Origin: Phascolarctobacterium sp.
GTDB taxonomy: Bacteria; Bacillota; Negativicutes; Acidaminococcales; Acidaminococcaceae
Direction: 5' to 3'
Length of the DNA stretch: 10,652 nt
NCBI GenBank assembly: GCA_016302525.1
Contig: JAEDNJ010000042.1
Coordinates: forward strand, 1-10,652
Shown: piece by piece, positions 6,999-10,652 of the stretch
Layout: every line of letters begins with the position of its first letter
Numbering within the stretch: position 1 is the first letter of the stretch
Program-made: the position numbers and the translations under genes
Notes under the pieces: model-generated
What the model was told of the DNA's origin: nothing
Database searches by the model: none
What the model saw: the letters and a program-made list of their open reading frames with translations, nothing else

Positions 6999-7057
6999 CT
7001 CCTAATGTGAATTTACTTTGACTGGCAGGTCATTAGTATCATATTAGGAGTTTTTTT
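6999..7057 (+). terminator. Large hairpin with T7 tail: plus-strand terminator and possible IS200 left-end structure
   Basis: CTCCTAATGTGA (6999-7010) pairs with TCATATTAGGAG (7039-7050) over 12 bp with one G-U pair. Inside, TACT/AGTA (7014-7017 with 7035-7038) and TGAC/GTCA (7019-7022 with 7029-7032) extend the stem, leaving the loop TGGCAG (7023-7028). Seven T follow (7051-7057), so it can end plus-strand transcripts from the small gene. On the minus strand the same stem contains most of the AGGAGG of the tnpA-like remnant, so that ribosome-binding site would be hidden. This recalls the translation-blocking leader hairpin of IS200. Confidence 0.8.
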
Positions 7058-7120
7058 ATATTACTCACCGCTTAAGCTTCTCGGAACTACGCCACTATGG
7101 CGATGTTTTCATATAAGAAT

Positions 7121-7155
7121 AAACAACCTGCTGATTGATTTCGGCAGGTTGTTTT
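7121..7155. terminator. Bidirectional intrinsic terminator
   Basis: AAACAACCTGC (7121-7131) pairs perfectly with GCAGGTTGTTT (7144-7154) over 11 bp around a 12-base loop. T-rich tails exist on both strands (plus TTTT at 7152-7155; minus TTTATTCTT). It lies between convergent transcription units and can end minus-strand hydF transcripts about 150 bases past its stop, as well as any plus-strand read-through. Confidence 0.8.
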
Positions 7156-7305
7156 ACGTTACAAAGCTTTTTAATTTACGAATAGAAGCTTTATCTATTT
7201 TTTACATCAGTAATAAGAGGTGGCCATATTGCCTTATTTAAGCCGTGTCTAATGTTGCACTGAAATAAATCTCTTTCTGGCTATATTATTTCATTGCATA
7301 CATAC

Positions 7306-8535
7306 TCATTTTTGCAGCAGCTCTGCATAGCCGGGCAGGGGCTTAACGCTGCGCTGCAGGATACCGTGCATATAGGCAATGGCAATGCCATAGTTCGTCA
7401 TCGGTACATTTTGATCGATGGCGCATTTATTGCGGTAGATGATTTCTCTTTCATTGAGCATACAGGCACCACAGTGGACAATGAGCTTATAGGGGGACAG
7501 GTCCTGAGGAAACTCTGTGCCGCTGGTCCAGGAGAAGCTAGGCTCTGCCTTGGAGTAGGCCCTTATCCAGGCAGGGAGCTTATCTCTGCCAATGTCGCCA
7601 CACTGACGGTGATGTGTGCAGCCCTCGCTTATAAGCACCTTGTCGCCATCTTGAAGCTTATCGAGCATGGTGACACTTTTGACAGCGTTATATAGGTTGC
7701 CCTTGTAGCGAGCCATGAGGATAGAAAAAGATGTCAGTGGAACATCATCAGGCACGATTTTGCTGACCTTGCCGAAGGCCTGGCTGTCTGTGACCACAAG
7801 GCGAGGCTTGACAGCTAGCTTGGCTAAGGCAGCCCCAAGCTCACTTTCCTGTACTACTAGGGCCATACCCTTGTTATCTAAAACATTTCGCAGAACTAGC
7901 TGCTGGGGGAGAATAAGGCGACCCTTAGGAGCAGCGCTGTCAATGGGGGTGACAAGGATTACCACATCCATGGGCGCGATAAGATCGTCCAAGAGAGGCT
8001 TTTCCTCGTCCTCAGGCTTGAGCTTAGCGATAGCCTCACGCAGCTCGTTGATATTTGTTTTTGCCTGAGCACTAACAAACATAATATTCTTCGTCAGCTT
8101 TAAGGCAGCCACGGTATTGAGGGCCTGCTGCATCTCAGCCACAGCCTCGCATTTATTAAAGACTAGCATAGAAGGAAGCTTTTTAGCCTGCATGAGCTCC
8201 CATAGGGAAACATCCTCGTCCGTAATGCCGATAGCTGCATCCACAACTAAGAGGGCAATATCAGTTTTATTGAGCACCTGCTTAGCCTTTTGCACGCGTT
8301 GGGCACCGAGTGTACCTATATCGTCAAAGCCGGGTGTGTCAATCATTACCACAGGGCCCAAGGGCAGCAGCTCCATAGCCTTGGAAACAGGGTCAGTGGT
8401 GGTACCTTTTTGCTCACTGACGATGGCTAAATTCTGATTTGTTAAAGCATTAATAAGACTTGATTTACCGGCATTGCGTTTGCCAAAAATGCCAATGTGC
8501 AAGCGTTCGCCAGAGGGAGTAAGATTGAGAGACAT
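7306..8535 (-). CDS. hydF: [FeFe]-hydrogenase H-cluster maturation GTPase HydF
   Basis: HydF is the cytoplasmic scaffold on which HydE and HydG products are assembled into the diiron subcluster before transfer to apo-[FeFe]-hydrogenase. The 409-residue length fits the family. The N-terminal GTPase domain has G1 GKRNAGKSS (18-26), G2-type threonines in KGTTTDP (43-49), G3 DTPG (66-69) and G4 NKCE (127-130). A middle dimerisation domain follows. The C-terminal cluster-binding domain carries the HydF signature CxH...HCxxC, seen as CTHH (306-309; C306, H308) and HCGAC (354-358; C355, C358), with 45 residues between the histidines. The ATG (8535-8533) has AGGAGG (8546-8541) 5 bases upstream. Its presence implies hydE, hydG and a [FeFe]-hydrogenase elsewhere in the genome. 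The upstream neighbour on the same strand is the phosphoribosyltransferase gene, about 50 bases away with a hairpin between. Confidence 0.95.
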   Translation of the reverse strand: MSLNLTPSGERLHIGIFGKRNAGKSSLINALTNQNLAIVSEQKGTTTDPVSKAMELLPLGPVVMIDTPGFDDIGTLGAQRVQKAKQVLNKTDIALLVVDAAIGITDEDVSLWELMQAKKLPSMLVFNKCEAVAEMQQALNTVAALKLTKNIMFVSAQAKTNINELREAIAKLKPEDEEKPLLDDLIAPMDVVILVTPIDSAAPKGRLILPQQLVLRNVLDNKGMALVVQESELGAALAKLAVKPRLVVTDSQAFGKVSKIVPDDVPLTSFSILMARYKGNLYNAVKSVTMLDKLQDGDKVLISEGCTHHRQCGDIGRDKLPAWIRAYSKAEPSFSWTSGTEFPQDLSPYKLIVHCGACMLNEREIIYRNKCAIDQNVPMTNYGIAIAYMHGILQRSVKPLPGYAELLQK

Positions 8536-8550
8536 ATTTACCTCCTAAAA

Positions 8551-8586
8551 GACAGAAAGCACCGTTACAGCAACGGTGCTTTGTTA
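8551..8586 (-). terminator. Hairpin between the phosphoribosyltransferase gene and hydF
   Basis: AAAGCACCGTT (8556-8566) and AACGGTGCTTT (8572-8582) form a perfect 11-bp stem with a 5-base loop, beginning a few bases after the phosphoribosyltransferase stop. On the minus strand it is followed by TTTCTGTCTTTT, an imperfect T tract running into the hydF ribosome-binding site. It could act as a terminator or partial attenuator that lowers hydF expression. No separate hydF promoter fits in the remaining gap. Confidence 0.7.
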
Positions 8587-9639
8587 TTAATCAACTAATT
8601 CCAGCTTCGGATTGGGATTTAAACGACGACCAGCCTTAGCGCAGTCCTTGCCATCAGCCAGAACAATATCAGCGGTAAAGTTAATATTGCCATCAAAGAA
8701 GCTAGAGCCAACAGCGTAGGTGTCTACAGGCACGCCCATTTCCTCAAAGGCACGCACACGCGCTTCGTCAAAACCGCCGGAAGCAATAATCTTAACATGG
8801 TTGAAGCCCTCAGCATCCAGGGCCTTGCGTACATTTTGCACCAGCTCCTTGCAAACGCCAGTAGGTTTGAAGGTGCCGATTTGGTTCCACAGGCTCTTGT
8901 CTACCATGCTACCAGAGGTATCCAGACGTACACCAGCCAGCTTTTTGCCCAGCTTACGAGCTACAGCTAAGGAGGTGTTTACACAGTCGTTGTCAAAGTC
9001 AACCAGAGCAATACGAGCTATAGACGGGTCTACATATTTATCAAAGGCACAGGTTGCTGCGACAGTATCACCGCCATAGGAGGCAATGAGGGCATGGGGA
9101 ATAGTGCCCAGGCCACGACCATGGGAGGCTAAAGCATTAGCATCTGTAGAGAAGCCGTTGACACCGCCGATTTTTGCTGCATAGCCGTCAGACTCTTGCG
9201 TTTGGTAAATGTCGTAGCGAGCAGGGAAGAAGAGGACAGGCTTGCCGTTAGCAGCCTTCACAACCTTGCGCACATTGGTAGCAATACGGCTTTGGCGTGC
9301 TAAAATGCCCAGATAAATGGTTTCCAAATGAGCAAAATCAGCATAATCGCCTTCAATGGTCATAATGGTTTCCCATTCCTTAACCTCTTCACCATCATGC
9401 AGAGCCTTGATTACTAGGTCCTCTGGATGGAAGGAGCATTGCTTCAAGAGAGCAATAGTTTCATCAATACCGCACACCACAACATCTGCGCGAGGAAAAA
9501 CCTGCATTAAAACACGGGGATGATGATTATCACCATTGAGAATTTCACGCGCACGCATAAAATACGCATCACTATAATATCCTGCCTTAATCTTTTCAAC
9601 AGGGAAGGAGAAATTTTCTACAGGAATTCTTTCAGCCAT
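8587..9639 (-). CDS. Nicotinate phosphoribosyltransferase family protein (short form)
   Basis: The family makes nicotinate mononucleotide from nicotinate and PRPP (with ATP) in NAD salvage. The 350-residue protein has the typical N-terminal part (KAGYYSDAYFMRAREIL, 18-34) and the type II phosphoribosyltransferase barrel. Recognisable segments are RYDIYQTQESDGYAAKIGG (141-159), SHGRGLGTIPHALIASYGGD (172-191) with the histidines expected near the active site, ALVDFDND (211-218), AGVRLDTSGSM (235-245), VKIIASGGFDE (282-292) and the phosphate-binding AVGSSFFDGN (309-318). It is much shorter than the classical PncB of about 400-490 residues and fits the compact NAPRTase subgroup. Substrate (nicotinate versus a related base) is therefore inferred. 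ATG at 9639-9637 has AGGAGG (9652-9647) 7 bases upstream and a promoter just beyond. Confidence 0.88.
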   Translation of the reverse strand: MAERIPVENFSFPVEKIKAGYYSDAYFMRAREILNGDNHHPRVLMQVFPRADVVVCGIDETIALLKQCSFHPEDLVIKALHDGEEVKEWETIMTIEGDYADFAHLETIYLGILARQSRIATNVRKVVKAANGKPVLFFPARYDIYQTQESDGYAAKIGGVNGFSTDANALASHGRGLGTIPHALIASYGGDTVAATCAFDKYVDPSIARIALVDFDNDCVNTSLAVARKLGKKLAGVRLDTSGSMVDKSLWNQIGTFKPTGVCKELVQNVRKALDAEGFNHVKIIASGGFDEARVRAFEEMGVPVDTYAVGSSFFDGNINFTADIVLADGKDCAKAGRRLNPNPKLELVD

Positions 9640-9681
9640 TGCAAAACCTCCTAAATTATCTATAAACTACTAAAGTAATGG

Positions 9682-9709
9682 TTGAATGTATATGGAAATA
9701 TGATACAAT
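9682..9709 (+). promoter_or_regulatory. Possible plus-strand promoter facing the tandem repeats
   Basis: TTGAAT (9682-9687) and TACAAT (9704-9709) are 16 bp apart on the plus strand. The -10 box overlaps the -10 region of the divergent minus-strand promoter. If active, it would transcribe the repeat region toward the glycosyltransferase gene. The region is very AT-rich, so chance resemblance is a real possibility. Confidence 0.35.
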
Positions 9710-9728
9710 ATATAGGCTTATATTTCAA
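9700..9728 (-). promoter_or_regulatory. Promoter of the phosphoribosyltransferase-hydF unit
   Basis: Read on the minus strand, TTGAAA (9728-9723) and TATCAT (9705-9700) are 17 bp apart. An A-rich tract (plus-strand T runs at about 9732-9743) lies just upstream and resembles an UP element. Transcription would begin near 9693, about 54 bases before the start codon. Confidence 0.6.
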
Positions 9729-9817
9729 GTGTTTTTTGCTTTTCTTGGCACGGCTCAGCTGTGCTAAAGCATATGGATAATGGAGATAAAAGTATGTTTT
9801 TTCTAGCTTATTTATAT

Positions 9818-9958
9818 AAGAAAGACAAGCACTATTGAAGCTTATGAAAGCTAAAGTAAACACTAAATATTGTTAGCAAATTAGTATAGGAGCTAATTAG
9901 AATTCCTAAGACTTAGTATATGTAAAAGAGAAGAATATTTTTGCCAGCTGATTTATGC
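9818..9958. repeat. Tandem direct repeat, copy 1 (141 bp)
   Basis: The first full copy begins AAGAAAGACAAGCACTATTG. It is AT-rich and dense in small palindromes: CTAATTAG (9893-9900), GAATTC (9900-9905), CTAAG-A-CTTAG (9906-9916), ACTAA/TTAGT (9862-9866 with 9881-9885) and TAGGA/TCCTA (9887-9891 with 9904-9908). The 35 or so bases before it (about 9785-9817) resemble the tail of the unit, suggesting a third, decayed copy upstream. Confidence 0.9.
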
Positions 9959-10100
9959 AAGAAAGACAAGCACTATTGAAGCTTATGAAAGCTAAAGGAA
10001 ACACTAAATATTGTTAGCAAATTAGTATAGGAGCTAATTAGAATTCCTAAGGCTTAGTATATGTAAAAGGAAAGAATAAGCTTTGCCAGCTGATTTATGG
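9959..10100. repeat. Tandem direct repeat, copy 2 (about 142 bp)
   Basis: This copy follows copy 1 head to tail with a 141-bp period. Over the first 111 bases only two substitutions are visible (T to G at 9857 versus 9998, and A to G at 9911 versus 10052). The last 30 bases differ more and include one extra base. High identity in non-coding DNA suggests a recent duplication or selection on the unit. Function is unknown. Confidence 0.9.
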
Positions 10101-10164
10101 ATTGTTGACAAGAATATAAGGGTTTAGATTTCTAAAGAAGAGAACAAGGATAGAATAGATAATT

Positions 10165-10652
10165 ATGAAAAGAGTATTGTTGCTTTCGGCGCCGATTGGC
10201 AGTGGTCATACCATGGCTGCCGAGGCCTTGAAGCAGGAATTAGAAAAGAGAGAGCAGCTAGAGGTTGTCCATGTCAGTGTTTTTGAGCTTTTGCCGGCCT
10301 GGCTAGGTGAGACCTTTTTAAGCTGGTATCTGCGTATCTTGAAGGCTTGCCCATGGCTTTACGGCTTGGCCTATAGCTCTGGGGATAGCTCTGGGGGCAG
10401 CTTTTTATGGCTGCGTAATTGGTTCAATGGCTATCTGCTGCAAAGGGCTGCTGGCCTACTAGAGGACTTTAAGCCGGATATTGTGATTGCCACTCATGCC
10501 ACACCTCTAGGCTTTATGAGCCTGTATAAAAAGCAGCATCCAGAGCTTAGGCTCTATGCTGTTGTGCCAGACTACAATATTCATCACTGGTGGTCCTATG
10601 ACGAGGTAGATGCATATTTTATTGCCGATAGGCGCCTGAGAGAGCGCCTGCC
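10165..10652 (+). CDS. MGDG-synthase/UgtP-like glycosyltransferase, N-terminal part (cut by window end)
   Basis: The 162 visible codons match the N-terminal acceptor-binding domain of the MGDG synthase / processive diacylglycerol glucosyltransferase family (GT28-like, GT-B fold), which transfers sugars to membrane diacylglycerol at the cytoplasmic face. Visible elements are the first strand and glycine loop VLLLSAPIGSGHTMAAEAL (4-22), the strand DIVIATHATPLGF (105-117), and the family-typical VVPDYNIHHWWSYDEVDAYF (133-152), comparable to the TDFxxHxxWxxxxVDxYxV segment. Residues 71-79 (SSGDSSGGS) come from a 12-bp in-frame tandem duplication. An upstream in-frame TAG (10156-10158) rules out an earlier ATG. 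The ribosome-binding site is weak (AAGGA at 10146-10150, 14 bases away). The donor-binding C-terminal domain lies outside the window, so the sugar and lipid substrates are unknown. Confidence 0.85.
   Translation, partial: MKRVLLLSAPIGSGHTMAAEALKQELEKREQLEVVHVSVFELLPAWLGETFLSWYLRILKACPWLYGLAYSSGDSSGGSFLWLRNWFNGYLLQRAAGLLEDFKPDIVIATHATPLGFMSLYKKQHPELRLYAVVPDYNIHHWWSYDEVDAYFIADRRLRERL

Larger units (their letters stand above)
6901..7305. other. Gene-free region between two convergent genes
   Basis: About 400 AT-rich bases separate the small plus-strand gene from the 3' end of hydF. They hold an inverted repeat AAGCTTTT/AAAAGCTT (about 6900-6940) with no T tract, the IS200-like remnant and its hairpin (6949-7050), and a bidirectional terminator (7121-7154). 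A weak hairpin AAAGCTT/AAGCTTT (7163-7192) is followed by T6 (7198-7203). From 7204 to 7305 I see nothing definable. Confidence 0.7.
9653..10164. other. AT-rich non-coding region upstream of two divergent genes
   Basis: This stretch of about 510 bases separates the minus-strand phosphoribosyltransferase gene from the plus-strand glycosyltransferase gene. It contains the minus promoter (9700-9728), an overlapping plus-strand promoter candidate (9682-9709), and a 10-bp hairpin with a TCA loop (9745-9767) without a T tail. Two tandem 141-bp repeats follow (9818-10100). A TTGACA at 10105-10110 has no convincing -10 partner. No ORF with a credible ribosome-binding site was found here. Confidence 0.7.

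Noticed and set aside
6900..7192. Five AAGCTT hexamers in about 300 bases as a binding-site array
   Set aside because: Spacing is irregular, flanks are not conserved, and the same hexamer is frequent in the coding regions of this window.
7294..8437. Long plus-strand ORFs opposite hydF
   Set aside because: They are antisense shadows of hydF, which has full GTPase and metal-cluster motifs; none has its own ribosome-binding site or a family match.
9660..9863. 67-residue minus-strand ORF upstream of the phosphoribosyltransferase gene
   Set aside because: Rich in Tyr, Phe, Ser and Lys as expected from random AT-rich DNA, has no ribosome-binding site, and covers the promoter and part of the repeat region.
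9843..9875. Ten-codon ORF starting ATGAAAGCTAAAG inside each tandem repeat unit
   Set aside because: It has no ribosome-binding site, is very short, and one of the few differences between copies changes an amino acid; coding function is not supported.
9818..10100. CRISPR array
   Set aside because: Only two long, directly adjacent units without spacers; the unit length is far outside the CRISPR repeat range and no cas gene is present.

Overview
The window looks like the chromosome of a low-GC, Gram-positive-lineage anaerobe (Firmicutes in the broad sense). The signs are strong AGGAGG ribosome-binding sites, near-consensus sigma-A promoters with 17-bp spacers, a Firmicutes-type L20 leader before infC with an AUU start codon, a KtrAB-type potassium system, and HydF, the maturase of [FeFe]-hydrogenase, which points to anaerobic metabolism. 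The general style would fit the Negativicutes, but that is a guess from gene content and not shown by any single base.

Layout, left to right. (1) Positions 1-2094, plus strand: the 3' half of an aspartate/glutamate racemase-family gene, closely followed by a full adenine deaminase gene. (2) 2121-3453, plus: a translation operon with its own promoter, an L20-type attenuator leader, infC (AUU start), rpmI, rplT and an intrinsic terminator. (3) 3456-6430, plus: a near-consensus promoter drives ktrB, ktrA and a SpoU/TrmH-type rRNA methyltransferase gene that overlaps ktrA by one base. (4) 6640-6900, plus: an unrecognised 86-residue protein. (5) 6901-7305: a gene-free stretch with a large hairpin/terminator, what looks like the decayed left end of an IS200-type insertion sequence, and a bidirectional terminator. 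(6) 9728-7306, minus: a short nicotinate phosphoribosyltransferase-family gene with its promoter, then hydF, separated by a hairpin. (7) 9653-10164: an AT-rich region holding two near-identical tandem copies of a 141-bp unit with no recognisable coding function. (8) 10165 to the window end, plus: the N-terminal part of an MGDG-synthase/UgtP-like glycosyltransferase, cut by the window edge.

The genes are mostly housekeeping: translation initiation and 50S proteins, K+ uptake, RNA modification, purine salvage, NAD salvage, hydrogenase maturation and envelope glycolipid synthesis. I see no multi-gene novel defence or biosynthetic system. The parts that ordinary annotation does not explain are the 141-bp tandem repeat, the IS200-like remnant whose hairpin would hide its own ribosome-binding site, and the small unrecognised gene at 6640-6900.
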